In this document: positions 48,227 through 61,427 of the stretch, one piece after another
Layout of the letters: the number at the start of each line of letters is the position of its first letter
How positions within the stretch are numbered: the first letter of the stretch is position 1
Source: Pachypanchax playfairii
Taxonomy: Eukaryota; Chordata; Actinopteri; Cyprinodontiformes; Aplocheilidae
Length of the DNA stretch: 64,000 nucleotides
Assembly (NCBI GenBank): GCA_006937955.1
Contig: SSNP01000006.1
Coordinates: 4,232,555 to 4,296,554, forward strand
Reading direction: 5' to 3'
The notes under the pieces: model-generated
Told to the model about the DNA's origin: nothing
Seen by the model: the letters and a program-made list of their open reading frames with translations, nothing else
The model's database searches: none
Made by a program: the position numbers and the translations under genes

Positions 48227-51200
48227 AAAGGTAAATTTATAAATAATGTGAGATCTTTCAGAGCCAGTAAAAATGGATAAATAGCTTTCTTTCTCTTTTT
48301 TAAGATTTTAATTAGGTGATTAATTTATTTGGAGTGTCAAATATGTGCTTTTTTAATCTTCAGTTTCCTATAAAACGTGGACTGTGAAGTTTTCTTTACA
48401 CAAAACAAAGCTTTTTTCAGATTTCAAATTGTGGTGTTAAATATTTCAGAAAATAATCTTTCTTTGTCTTGGGTTTTTGGCTAGTGACTGCTTCATGTGT
48501 GTTCTGAGTTAAACATTTATGCTGATCTTTGACATGATCCTCTGCATGTGTTCACATACAAGCTTTCATGTCTGCAAATGTCCCTTTTAGGCCCATGTAG
48601 CACTTAGTTTGAGCTGCACATTAATGCATATTAGTGCCGAGTCCAGGCCTGGAGTTTGTGCTCTGATGGTGTGATGATGCTGAAAGAGCCTGAAAGCTCT
48701 GTTCAAGAGGAAAACACTCATATATTTTGGAAATTGCAGCGACAGTAGAATTTCAGATGAAAAAGAAATGCAGAAACATCTTTTATATCTTTCAGAGCTG
48801 GAGAGCTGTCATAGTGTGCAAAGAAGAAAAGACTGTGAAAAATAAATGCGTAGTTCTTTTCTTTTTTTAGTGTGAATCCTCTGCTTCAAATAATCAAATA
48901 CTAAATTTTGTGCTAATCAAGATTTAAAAACTTTCACTCTGTTGTAAAGAGTTGAGTTCTCCTTTAGAAACCTGATGGTTCTGTGGACATGAACTTCCCT
49001 GTTTCTTGGACAACTGACTTTTAAAAACCTTCTATTGAAATGACCAGTTGACATGTGACCATCAAAATACTGGTCGCACTTCAAAGTATGCAAGCGTGAA
49101 GCGTAAATATGCAACTTGTGGGAGGAAGTAGAGCCAGACGGTATTGTTGCATGAATTCAGCTGTCAATCTAGCGTTTTCTACGTATTGTGGAGAGCAGAA
49201 CAGCAGGACAGGTGGGCTTGATGGCTTTAGTGCGGCTTCGCCGGGTCAGTCAGAACTTTCAAAAGCTAAATGAACTTACCAGGTTACCTGATCTTTTCAC
49301 TTATACTCCACCAACCTAGGTCCTTTTTATTCCTGTCTCTGTATCAACACATCTAAGAGACGCAACAATCCATTAACTAAAAGATAATCCAATGTGTTTG
49401 AACAGCATCAAAGTTGGAAAACAGGATTTTACTCTACAACTTTTCATTGCATACTCTTTGTTTCCTCCTTTAATGTTTTACTCTTCTGCCCGTTCGTCCT
49501 TGTTCCTCAATTTGTCCGAGAAGTAAGTAGATTTTTATCTGTCTTCACAAGTGTTTTGAGTTGTTCTTCATCTTTGTTGTTGTAAAAAGCTCTGGGATCG
49601 ATTGTTTCATAAAATGGTTCCCTCCTGCCGTGTTGATATTGATGCCTTTCCATTAGGATGGTGGAAGATGCTCCCGTATTGCTTTTGTTTTGAACAGTAT
49701 TGTGTTGATGTGTACAGGAGAAATGCTGTATCAATGAACACTCTTATTCATCTGGAAAATCCAGGTTATACCAGAAAGCAGTTGCTTCTGGGATGTAATA
49801 CATCTACAGGAATCCAATCTGGTCATTTGCAATTCAAGATTATAGTTTGTACCAACAGAACGACGTGAATAAATTGATTTTATGTGTCTAAGATTAAAGC
49901 ATTGAGAAGTAAAACAGATTCTGTTTCTGGTATGAAATGTTGGTCTTATGATTCTGTCTGAGTGCAGCATGAAGCTGTTCGTGATGACCACAACATCTGT
50001 CTTAATTAGTGGCTACAGTTAATGGATTGAGCATGTTTTCTTAATTTTGATTGATTTAGGGCAGAAAAGTCAGTATGAATGACAAATTAGCCACAGAGTT
50101 TTATTCAAACTGAGTTTTCTCTTCAGGAAAGCTTTGAAATAAAAAAAACAACTAAATGTTTTGGAAGTTGCACATAAATTATTTTGAAAGTATAAAGTGA
50201 AAGACTTTTGCTTAGTATCTCACTAGGCTGAGATGTTTGTTGTGAAAGGTTTTCATGATAGTTTTTTTCTCAGTTGAGTCAGTTTAATTTGTTTGTAAGA
50301 TTTGGAAGACGGTTTGTTTAAATAAGATTACCTCGATGGTCTCCTTCTAGTAACTTTGCAGACTCGGAGTCTGTAGAAGTTCAGCGTTTAGTACAGAGAT
50401 CAAAGGCGTGCACTCCACTTGAGATGGAGGACTCGGGTATCTAGTCCTCGCTGTGTGTCAGTGTGTGTCTGGGTTTCTTTGGGCTCTCTGTATGTTGTTT
50501 GGTTATGTGCTGCATTTAGTCTGGGTTAGGTCTGGGTGTTAGGGTGAGGGTACTGGTTAAGGTTTGGGTTAATCAGTGAGATGCAGTGGAACCTGGAATC
50601 CTTCTCAGTTTGGCTTCAATGAGTCTGAGAACAAACGAGATATGAATAAGATTTGGGAGAGATTGGTGACCCTGTGGAACTATATGAAACTGTGTGATGG
50701 TTGTCAGTGTTACTTCACCTTTAGATCACTTATTTAAAACAAAGTTATAGTTTAAATTACAGTAAAGTCAAACAAGTTGCTGAAACAATGAAAAATCCAA
50801 CACAAAATCCAATAAACTACACAAGAAACAATAAAATACATATAAAAACATACTTAATAAAAATAAAATTGATTAATAAATAAAAAAGTTTAACTCTCTG
50901 ACTCCAATTTAACAATAGAAAAAATGATGTTTTAATTGGTGATTTGAAAATGTTTATTGTTTATTTTATGTGTATTGTTCTTAAAGAAAAAATATATTTT
51001 TAGGTTTTAAAATGTCAGATATTATTAAAAACAAAAGTTACCTTCAAAAGACAACGAAAAAAACATGTTAATGTAACTTTATGTTAAACAACATATTCAA
51101 GGGATGTAACTTAATGAAATTATTACCAATTACTGTTATTATTAGCCAATCAGAAAGAGTTTGGAGAGGTACAGAAATACGCAGAAAGATCATATGATCC

Positions 51201-52010
51201 TTGTTAAATATTTCAGTGGGTTTAGTCTGATTATTTGTTATTATAGGACGACTAGAAGGTTTTACTTGAGACAGGTAGGTGTTTTTTTCTTTGGATCTGT
51301 TGGGCATTTTGTTTTATTGTGTTTGATCACAAACCTTTTTTTTTCTTTGTCTTGTAGCTTCATCAGTCGATGAACTGATGTTTGTAGCAAATGAAACTCA
51401 ATAAGAAGATTTTAGCACATTTGTTGAATATTTTTTCAAACCCTAAAACTCACATAAACAAAAAGATTAGTGCATTTAAATCAGCAGTGTATTCATCAGG
51501 AACATGACGTCCAATCACAGTCTTAATGAGCCCTTAACCCATTCACAGAGACTCGATGAGGATCTGATGGAAATCATTCCGTAGTTCCAGCCACCAAGAC
51601 AGAAACAGGCTGATTACAATCTCCACATCATTAAAATAATTCACTACAACGCTCTCATCATTCAGTCATTAGGAAAGGTACCTCGTATCTGAAAGCACTC
51701 GCCCTGATCTCCCAGTTTAATGATATTAGACAGAAACTGGGCCAAAACCACACACTTATAGAAAAACACTGGGAGTCATGCATGAGTTCAAAAATCTGTC
51801 TTTAATTTGTTGTACTGCTTCCAGTCATTACTGTTACTGCTACTGATTTAATTACTAATTTAAAATACATACAAATACTCAAACCCTTTTCATAAGAACT
51901 TTATTTAATATTATTCATTTATTTATCTACAGATTGAGGCAGGTAATAATTCAAACTGGAGCTCAAAGTGTTTTTAATTAAACTATTTTGTAATAAATGA
52001 CAACTGTGTT
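48227..52010. other. Noncoding stretch, no gene recognised
   Basis: It holds a moderately CpG-containing patch at 49080-49250 and a G-rich patch at 50519-50576 with GGTTAGG-like words. A donor-like GAGAA/GTAAGT is at about 49521 after a pyrimidine-rich tract. Frames are short and without domains. Confidence 0.5.
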
Positions 52011-52175
52011 GCGGTTGTGTAGCACTGCTGGTCACATGTTCAACACCAGGTTCCTCATGGAGTTCACATGTTCCCCTCATGCATGTGTTACTCCCACTGA
52101 TCTAAAACATTCATGTTATGGTGACTCTAATTGGCCCTCAGTGTGAGTGTGTGCATGCAGTTGTGTGAAGTTACA
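52011..52175 (+). mobile_element. Dispersed repeat with tRNA-like head, degenerate copy D
   Basis: 'gtagcactgctggtcacatgttcaacaccaggttc', 'catggagttcacatgttcccctcatgcatgtg', 'atgttatggtgactctaattggccctcagtgtgagtgtg' follow the family order. The first bases of the head and the 3' third are missing. Confidence 0.6.
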
Positions 52176-53636
52176 AAAGCTAAAAATATTCTTCAGCTAA
52201 AAAGAGAAGAAGAATCCCAGTCATTCACATTTCTAGGAGATTATCTCTTCTGTTACTTCTTGTGTTTCTATAATTTTTAATTCAAAGAGAAATGAAGCAG
52301 CAAATCACGACTACAGTAGATTTTTTTTCTTTTTTCTGCAGTAGAAAATCACATTCACTAACTCCAACTCAAGCAGGGTTTGATAGTCCGTTTCAATGGA
52401 AGAGCATTATGTTTACAGATAAACTCAGCAAAAATAATGGGAGTTTTTATGACCAGTTATTTATGTGCACATCCAACAACTGCATCCTGTAAACTTAACT
52501 GGGAATTTATGTGGAAGGGCCATCTGGAAGGAGACGGTTGTTTAGGAATTGGTGCTGCTGTGCAGACCACAGTGGGAACCTGCAGGAGCAAATTTAGTTG
52601 TTCACTCAGGGAGAACTGATGGAAGAACTGTGACTGCATCCAGAATGAATGAATTTTATGGAGATGAGACTGAATTTTCTGGTTCACATCTAATGGCTGC
52701 TTTATGCCAATAATTGTTTGGTCGAACAGTCAGGATGCATGAGAGGACTGGAGTGTTGATAAACCGGTTTGAAACAGAAAACTCTCAACTTCCAACAAGC
52801 ATCTTTATCTTTCAATCAAAATCATTTTGTTTACCAAAATCTATAAAAGTCAGTGGAGTAAAATACTTTAAACAGGCTGCATAAATGTTGAAAAAGAAGG
52901 AACATTTAAATTAAAGATAAGCAAGTAGAGAGAACTCTGCAGAAGCTGCAGGGAAATTGGTGCATTTTTAAGAAGAATGTGTTTTAGCTTCTTTATTGAG
53001 AACATTTGAGAATCCATCTGCTCTCGAGGAATCTTATCAAAGCATCATGAGTCATCGCTAATGGCACTAATACTGGGTCCTGGCTGAGAGTTGAAGTTAA
53101 TCATTGCTGTATTTCTCCAAAGTGCTCACATGAACAGACAAATTGCCTTCAAGATTAGACTGATTGTACCTGCAACATGGGCTTAGTGACTTCTCTCAGA
53201 CGTAGACGTGTTAACAAAACTCTGTCATTTGCATCGAGCAGCACATGTAGAATGCAAGTTGATCCAGCAAACACAGCTCATGACGAGACACTTTGTTATT
53301 TTGCTTTTGTCAGAATAAAGAGCTTTTCTTTAAACTGCCAGGCTACAATTTGATTAACTTTATCCAAAGTTTATTACAGTTTGAATGGATTTATTTTTCC
53401 TTCTAAAAGCACGGAGGTCTGTCTGCATTACACAGTGACTTCTAACTGTAGGGATAATTTAAAAACAGCCTTTACAATTGCTTCTCATAGATTTGATTGT
53501 AATAAAGTGGTAATATATGTTTAATAAGAATCTATTAATAGATAATATGTAATTAAGAACATTAACTATTTAATGAGGTAGTTATAACACTATTAGCAAT
53601 AGTATGTTGTAAAAACACTAAAAACATTAAGTTTAG

Positions 53637-53638
<2 letters not shown>
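52176..53638. other. Noncoding stretch, part resembles regulatory DNA
   Basis: The interval 52990-53330 is unusually word-rich and not repeat-like (GAGTCATCGCTAATGGC, TGAAGTTAATCATTGC, CATTTGCAT), as in conserved noncoding elements. No gene was recognised. Confidence 0.4.
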
Positions 53639-53674
<36 letters not shown>

Positions 53675-53683
53675 GTATATATG
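53639..53683. repeat. (AT)n microsatellite
   Basis: About 17 AT units interrupted once by CG near the end (ATACGTATATATG). Self-complementary, so able to extrude as a cruciform. Confidence 0.95.
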
Positions 53684-55977
53684 AAACAAAGTTTGATTGT
53701 TTTTCTCTCTTCAGAGTGTTTTTTTTTTTGTTTTTGTCATTGAACTGTCTTACTGTAAAACGCTCCATCTGTCGAACATTCAGCCCTCACACAGGAGCTG
53801 CAGTTCATCATTGGCTCCACACACCCATCAGCTGCTGTGACTCATCCATTTCGTCAACAGATAAAATGAGTCTACGGCTGCCAGAGCATCATTTAATGGC
53901 GAGTACTAGATACTTGTGTTTTATTTATTTTTTTCTTTCTCCATCTTTCATGCATACTTCCTCTCCATCTGTAATTAGATCTCTGGGTGGACTGAGTTTG
54001 CAGCAAATCAAAGTTTGCCATGAACCATATTACATGTTAGTACTCATTGTTAGAACACTTGAAATCCACTCAGAGCCACTTCTGCTTTTGTTTTTATGCC
54101 CTGCGAGGCTTTCTGTGGACTCATGAACCCAGTAGTGGCAGATTGTAGTGACAAAACTACAGCCAGCAAAAAAACTGAATAAAAAAAATACATAAAATAA
54201 TTCTATCCTTATCTCACTTAGCTCATGAAAAAGACATTGTTAACAATTCCAGTGTTGTTGCAAATGTCAGCATTAATTACAGCTCAGCCTTGCAATTAAA
54301 ATCAGTGGTGCCACATAAAGAGGCTTAAGCTAAATTAATTGTGCCACGTGACAACATGCAGTTCTGGAAAAACTTCTTATCTTTGTTCTTTTAGCATGTT
54401 TCCTGACAAATTGTTCAGCGTCGGGAAGTTCTCGCTAATTAAGGGCTCAAATATGTGGATGATAACCTCACATGGTTACTGTAACAGAACTAAAACCGAA
54501 GATGTTCGCCATTTAAAAACATGCTGCCTACTAAACTTTCCATGCAGTTATAATGAATGTTGGAATAAGCAGAAGTGTGGTTTGGTATCAGGGTTTGATT
54601 GGTCAGTTTAACACCATAACTCACTTTCTTATGATTTTAATCTGCTTTTCTGCACTTTTTTCTTTAATCATGGATTTTTTTTTATTCTTTTTATCTACAT
54701 CAAAAGTGAAAATTCTACTTTATAAAGAATGTTTAAAATGATGTTACTGTAATGCCTGGATTTTTCATATACATGTTTCAATATATATTTGGATTCATTG
54801 TCATGTTCAGCTTTATTTCTGTGGACCTTGTTCTTTATAAAACTCTGATCCATGAGACAAAGCTTAAATCTGAAGCTCAGACCTAATCCCTGCATGCACA
54901 ATTTATCCACATAAACAGCATAATGTTTTGTAAAAGATCCTATGAAATATTACTGCTGTAAAAGCATGTCGAGTCTTTGAGTTGTTCTATATTATATAGA
55001 TGCTATTAAGCTATAAGCATTAATCACACTTAACATCAGCAGTGCAGTTTTCTGCTTTCTCATCACTTAGTCTTTCCATTTTTGGATTAAGTGCTTTCAG
55101 CTCTTCTAAATGTGCAGGCTATCAGACTTTTAGCCTCTTTTCTGACTGTTTTAAATGGATGTGCAATCTGAGTTTTAGCATGTTCTCGAGCTCTGATCTA
55201 ATTGTGCATTTATGTTGCAACACAATTGAGAATAAAGTAAATACTTTCTTTGTTCTCACACCAATTTTTCCAGTTTGATATATATGATCAAAACATTTTT
55301 TCCAATCTTACTATAAAAATAAAAGGTACACATTTTAAATGCAGCACACATGGACATGTACATATAATCAAACTTAGCACATATAAATGCTAACTAACAA
55401 AGACAAGTAGATTTAAAAACTCAGACTGTATTAATAAACAACTGTTCCGAATCAAAGACTCACGGCTAAATTTGTACTACCCAGGGGCGAAAACATTTTT
55501 AATGAGAATGAACATCTGTTTCCTTTGTTTCCTACTGGGAGCCACATGACAAGTGCAAAAAATGAAAGTAGTTTTATTCCCACACACAGCAGTTTATAAC
55601 ATGACACCTTGTATAACACAACATTTCTCAAAAAAGCCCAACTAAATATTAAAAAGGATGGACTAGAAAATATGAAGTAAATTTGATGTTTCCTGCTACT
55701 TGGTATATAATATTTAACATCATTTATTATAGTGGATTACAGAAGCTGCCTTACGATCAGAATTATTGTTATTTAATTGTAGTTTTTTAGTTTAGCTTTT
55801 AGCTGACTATTTTATTAATTATTGTTTTTACTTTGCATTTTTATTCAATCATATTTTATCATTGTTTTACACTTGATATTTAAAATGTTATTAGTCGTAA
55901 CATTTTATCAATATTTTACTAGTTAATCTTATTACCCACTGTTTATTTTAATATTTTAACTTCTTATTTTAATCATC
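53684..55977. other. Noncoding stretch, no gene recognised
   Basis: The 136-codon plus-strand frame at 53716-54126 is Ser/Leu/Phe/His-rich without domains and is probably chance. A non-repetitive patch with several TAATTA-like words lies at 54235-54355. The rest is AT-rich. Confidence 0.5.
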
Positions 55978-56373
55978 CTTCCAGTGTTTCCTCTGTGGGA
56001 GCCGTCTGCCTCGGGAGCGGTTGTCGGCCGTGGCTGCCCGGGTGGGGGTACCAGCTCTCCCTCCTTTAGGCGCCCGCGGTCACTGCCATGGCTGCTGATG
56101 CTGCTGATGCTGCTGATGCTGCTGATGCTGCTGATGCAGACGGCTCTCATGATGATGTTTCCTGGCTCATCTGTACTCAGCCCGTCGCTGATTTTATTTA
56201 TTGTTGCTTTTATGTGTGTGCGTGCATGGGGATGGGTTGGGTTGAGGGGTGTAGTCGCAACGATAGTTTTTATTTTTGGAGGGGGGTTGTGGGGTCTTAT
56301 TTTAAACTGTAAAGCACTTTGAGAAGCTCTCAAGTTTGAAAAGCTCTTCAAAATAAAGTTGATTTTATTTGAT
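55978..56373 (+). mobile_element. GC-rich 3' end of a non-LTR element
   Basis: An abrupt GC- and CpG-rich block ('gggagcggttgtcggccgtgg', 'gcgcccgcggtcac') in AT-rich surroundings passes into 'actgtaaagcactttgagaagc', then 'aaagctcttcaaaataaagttgattttatttgatt'. This ending (GTAAAGCACTTTGAGA...AAATAAAGTTGATTT) is the 3' end of L2-like fish LINEs or SINEs built on them. No ORF2 is recognisable upstream. Frames of 112 (plus) and 131 (minus) codons are open only because of the tandem repeat and GC bias. Confidence 0.65.
56091..56138. repeat. 9-bp tandem repeat (GCTGCTGAT)5
   Basis: Five perfect GCTGCTGAT units followed by GCAG, inside the GC-rich retroelement end. It lies within open frames on both strands and would encode runs of Ala-Ala-Asp or Leu-Leu-Met on the plus strand and Ser-Ser-Ile on the minus, depending on frame. 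Confidence 0.95.
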
Positions 56374-56501
56374 TAATGGATGAGTGTAGTTTAACAGAAA
56401 AAACTTTTTTTAAGTGCTGAAACCGTGAATAACTGAACCTGGATCGATCGCTAAAGGAGAGAAGAGACTGGATGGATGGACAGATGGAGAAAGCCCAAAC
56501 T

Positions 56502-56562
56502 GTAAATGTAAAAAAAAAATGTAAATGTAAAAAAGAATGTAAATTGTAATTAAAAAAAAAAT
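56502..56562 (+). repeat. A-rich imperfect tandem (GTAAATGTAAAAAA)n
   Basis: About three to four diverged units of 'tgtaaatgtaaaaaa' in a row, directly after a GGATGGATGG stretch at about 56470. Confidence 0.85.
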
Positions 56563-59500
56563 GCAAGAAACATTCAAAATCATTTGGTGATATTTCAGTG
56601 TCATGTGGCCCACACAGTGCAGGAAAGGTCGAAAAGTAGGAAGCTTTCAAACAGCATCTTCAGAGGATCTGAGCCCATCAGTTTCTATCCGTTATTTGTG
56701 TTATTGTTCATGAATTGTGTTGCTATGTTAATTTAAATTGCTAAGAAAAGAAATCTAATTCAATTCAAGGCGAAGTTGTTCTAGTTGTTGTTGTTGTTCT
56801 AGTGGGTTCTAGCTGTGGACGGGAAGGTTGAGGATAATTAATCTCGACTCCAATGTGTAACTTCTCTTGCTTTGTTTATCACTATAGCAAATTGAATAAT
56901 CTGATATACAACTCCAATAAAAAGGAAAAGTTTACAGAACTATAAAGGTCACTTTCAGATTTGGGGGATTTAGTTCGGGACCATTATGTTGCTGTTTCTC
57001 AGAACCGATAATAACAAATCTGTTAACATCATGGAATATGGATGTTGTTAACGAGGACAAGTCAGTGGCAGAAACATCAACCCAAAGGCTGAAATTCTAA
57101 ACCAGCGACACTGGAACATCTTGGCTTAAAAATAAAAACAGAAAATAAATAGCAAAAAACAGCTGAAGCAAAAAAAATGCTGAATGAGAATTAGAGAATG
57201 AGTTCAGGGGGAGAAAAAACAAAAATCCCAGTGGGAAGGTGGAGGGATGTTGAACTGAAAAGCGCAGGAACTGTGCTCTGAAAGCTACTATTAGAATATA
57301 AAGATGTGTTTTTACATATCAGCATTCAGCTGCTTCTGTTTAAAAGACCACAGGGCATGTATGTCAGCTAATAAGCCTCCAGCTAACCGAAAATCATAGC
57401 TGTGTTTTTCATGTTTTGTCTAACAGTCATCCCACATGGAATTTAGTTCCTCTGCAGGTTTGTTAACAGGTTCGTTCATGCTAATTACAACCTTGTTTCC
57501 CCCTTTTTTGTTTTCCCCCTGCACATTTTTCATCATTTTACTGTCAGCTCCTTTGTGCATCTCGAGGTTCTTAAAAACATTACTATTATCTAAATATTAT
57601 ATGTATTATTGTAGTTTTACTATTCTGTTTTAGATGACCAGTGGCACTAATCATCTCCTGTTCTGTTTGAATCCCTGCAGCAGAGCTGTCCTTGGTGCTG
57701 AAATGTTTAACATCTTCTCCACTTGTTTGTTTTGCAGTTCTGAATAGAAGCTTTGCTGTTTCATTTCAATGCATCATGTTGCTTTCATTTGCTTTGAATA
57801 GATCTGTCTTTTTTTTAAAAAAGTCTGAACTAAGCTGCTTGCAATGGAGCTCAAGTGCACTTTGGATGCGAATGTGAAAAGCAGCGACAGAGTATCAGCA
57901 CAGAAGGTTGCAATGAAAAGAGCTTACAGAATGTGATAGGCTGAACTGGATGAACATGCAGGTTGAGGGAAGGAAGCCGTGGGATTTGGGTGTTATAGAG
58001 TGAGTCTTTTTATTATCGTGGAGCTGTGGGAGATTGTTTATTAGAAAATTGTGTAACAAAGCCGAGCAGAAATCCCAGTGGACACAATTAATAACACACA
58101 CTCTAATCTGTCCATACACCCACTTATCACAAAGGTTATCACAACATCAGCATTGATTATGATGATACAGTAAATAATGAGCTCCAGCTACCTGCTTGTT
58201 GAGGAGATCCCATAAAGTGGGATTATTTTTTGTTTTATTTTCTGTATTTTTGCTTTCGTTGACGGTAGAACTGATTTTCCAAACTGATGCGGTAATTTTA
58301 CATCTCATTTATTTCTGCCATCTGGTTGCATCTCAGCTCTATTAACCCTGTCCAAACCTTCACCAGACATTACACGGACTTAAGCTTGCAGTGAAACAAA
58401 TTAGTTGTTACTGTTGATTCGCAGGAAAATCTTCCGATTTCGAAGCTTAGAACAAAACTCTGGGTTTGGCCACTGCAGGCAAATTTATTAGAAAAACTGA
58501 ACTCATGAATCCCAGCTGGAACTTCACACATATACATATACATATATATACATATGTGTGTGTGTGCAGTAAAATATGTAACTGCAAGAGACAAGCAGGA
58601 GTGCGTATGAGTTTTCCGACAAGGTGCTGCTTTCCCATGCTGTCAGATCTGCTCGGACCATTCTAGCCCAAGTGTGGTGATGTTCCATTAGGCTTTTCTT
58701 TTGACAGCAGCATGATGTGAAATAGACTCACAGCCCAGCTTCTCTCTGTGGCTTCAGCATGTCTTCCTCACTTACTTCCTCTTCAGCACATTCTCAGTGT
58801 GTTCAGGTCTGTGTGCTCACTTGTAAAAACACATCACTGCTTTAAAAAAAGATTAAATATGATGAATCTGGTTACTTTAAGTTTGTTTATGATGAAATTA
58901 TGTTTCCTGATGTCTGCATTTCAACATTTACTAAATCTCCACATGGTGCTATGAAGCAAAGTACAATTTAATTCCTTTTAAAAGCCTCTTTTGATAAACG
59001 TTTTAATTCATTTATAGAGTGTTTATGTGCTCAAACACAGGTAAAGAGATGAGCGTTCACACAGCATGTTTCAGCTTCCCATTCACTGGTTAAACACAAA
59101 TCAATGGTCAGCTGCTTCATATTAGGCCAGTGGTCCAACAATCAAGACGAGCTGATTGTAAAAAGCAACTTCATTGACCAGCGAGCCTCTTGTTCAACAC
59201 TCAAGTTTATGCAAAACAAAGAGAAGGAAATGCTGATCTATTTGTTGCATCAATATCTGAAACCAGGCTTCAGTGCAAATGAGAGACTCTTAACCCCCCC
59301 TTCACACATTGATTTCTCCTTTTTCCTCCCTCATCCTGGAAGAGCTAGCTAAGCTTTTTAAAAGCTCAGGTGTAATTGTTGCATTTAGGACGGAGCAATA
59401 TTGATCAGGATTACTAAAGCAAAAGAGCCACTCCATATTGACCAGAACGTCAGAAAAGCAGACACAAATAACGAGGGCCATTTGGCCACAACTCATCTTT

Positions 59501-61068
59501 CACTTCCTCTTTTGCCCTTTGATCCTTGAAACAGGTGCATTTAATCCACATTTGTTTCAATCTGGGTCAAGATGATTCTGATTAAGCATGAAGTATCTGA
59601 GTGAGAAGGAGAAACAAGTGGCTCCACAGAGGGAGAGATTACAAACAGATGTTTAATGCCAAATGCTGTAACTATTTCAGTGTTTCACCCTGGTTAGTTC
59701 ATCGTAATGTCTTTACTGGAAGAGAGAGTTAAAGTAGATTAATTTAAGATAAACAATGGAAAGAGACAATTAAAATAAAAACCACAGAAACACTAAGATT
59801 TAGAGGAAAACAGGACAAAAAGAACAAGAGATCGTTTTCATTTTGCTGGATGATACTTTAAAATCAGTGTGAGAATTTACAAGATTTCTTTTTCCAGTTT
59901 CAGATGAGAGGGAACACGAGGTCTCTCACTAAGCAAGGCCATTTTATCTCTCCTCTCTTTTCTCCTCCTGCTTCCACTGATGTCAGACTAATTTATAAAG
60001 CAGCAGCAGTGCATCAGATGAGACGCACCACTGGCTGGCAAGGCCTCACTCCCGTCCTCTCCCAGACAGGGTTTTAAGGACGGTGATGCACCCCCTGCAG
60101 AGGAACACTCTTAATAATGCATGGCTGCAGGACCGAACAGAGCCAGCCGAGTTCCCCGCTGCTCTGCGGACACTCTCACCATTTTGTCCGGAAAACAAAG
60201 TGCAAAGCTTGTGTAACGTGTTTCCATGCAAACATTTATAATGCAGTGACTGCAATTACAAAGCAACATGACATCTATAAAACATGGAGCTTAATTACAG
60301 AGAAAAAACTGAAAAGGAGTCAGAAAACACGGAGTCATAAAATCACACTGAGTTACTTGTGAAGCAAAGTGCAGAGCAGCTCTATCACTTTGTCACTAAA
60401 TGAAACATTAGGAAGTGCACTTTGCTCGGGTTTGTGTTTGAGAATGAGTTGAAGCTTCATGTGAATCTAAGCACATGCAGCAGTTTCTGCAGGAGTCACT
60501 TCAGGTAAAGTTAATCTTAAAGTTCAACACAAATAACCAGATTCATTAGAAACAGATAAACATTACAGTAAAAATCAGCTGTTTTACTTTTTATTTCTAA
60601 TCATTCTGTTTAAAGCCAGTTATCTAGCAGTGTGTTGTTGGTTGTTATTGGTCACTGGTTGAGATTAAATCTGATCTTTTCCTTTTCTTGAACAACTTAC
60701 ACTCTCCATCCCTCGACACCGAGTGACCATGAGGGCTCAGTGGATGCATCTCCTCTTATCTGACCCCTGACTGACCTCAAACACCATGTCAGAACAACGT
60801 TACACCTCTACTCTCTGAGCCCTCTTTAAAACAGCTTGTTCAGGGACATGCAGCTAAAAATAGCTGCAGTTCTTCTGTATTATCTGAGGGCCTTTACGCA
60901 ACACTAACCCAACCTATAAATTCAGTAAAACATGCTGTACTTTTTATTTTAGCTTATTTTGTTTTATATCTAGTTTTAATTTGTTTTATTTCATTTGTGT
61001 GTTTAATTTTCTTCTTCCCCGAAAAGGAGAAAATCCCGAATCCAGTTTAAAATGTTCTCACAAATAAA
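56563..61068. other. Noncoding stretch, parts resemble regulatory DNA
   Basis: No gene was identified. Two non-repetitive, word-rich patches (57960-58180 and 59360-59590) look like conserved noncoding DNA, containing for example ACAATTAATAACACA and GCAATATTGATCAGGATTA. A CpG-containing patch lies at 60040-60190. Open frames lack domains. Confidence 0.45.
58527..58568. repeat. Imperfect CA/TA palindrome
   Basis: CACACATATACATATA meets TATACATATGTGTGTGTG, an alternating purine-pyrimidine inverted repeat able to form a hairpin. Confidence 0.8.
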
Positions 61069-61427
61069 GGTGGACTGCACGGTGGTTCAGTTAGTAGCAC
61101 TGTTGCCTTGAAGTGAAAAGGTCCTGGTTCAAAACCATCCAGGACCTTTCTGCATGGAGTTTGCTTGTACCTGTGCATGTATGTGTGTGTTTCTTTTTTT
61201 TTTATAGGGACTAAATTTTCCTGCCACAAACCAACAACATGCATGATAGGGCAACTCTAAAATTGTCCCTAGGTGTGAGTTAGTGTGTGAGTTGTTCTGT
61301 GTCTATATGTGGCCCTGTGGTGGACTGGTGACCTGGTCCAAGTGTAGCTCCGCCTCTCGCTTAGAGACAGCTGGAAACAGACACCAGCTCACCGCGACCC
61401 TGAACAGAAACAAGCGTGTAAAGAAAT
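61069..61427 (+). mobile_element. Dispersed repeat with tRNA-like head, copy E
   Basis: The head reads GGTGGACTGCACGGTGGTTC, 'agttagtagcactgttgccttg', then 'ggtcctggttcaaaacc' (B-box-like). It continues with 'ctgcatggagtttgcttgtacc', 'aacatgcatgatagggcaactctaaa', 'ttgtccctaggtgtgagtt', 'gccctgtggtggactggtgacctgg', 'ctccgcctctcgct' and 'ccgcgaccctgaacagaaac'. It is near full length and, with copy B, defines the family. A T-run interrupts the middle at 61193-61204. Confidence 0.85.

Noticed and set aside
53716..54126. 136-codon plus-strand open frame
   Set aside because: Rich in Phe, Ser, Leu and His, no domain, begins in a T-run next to a microsatellite; reads as translated AT-rich DNA.
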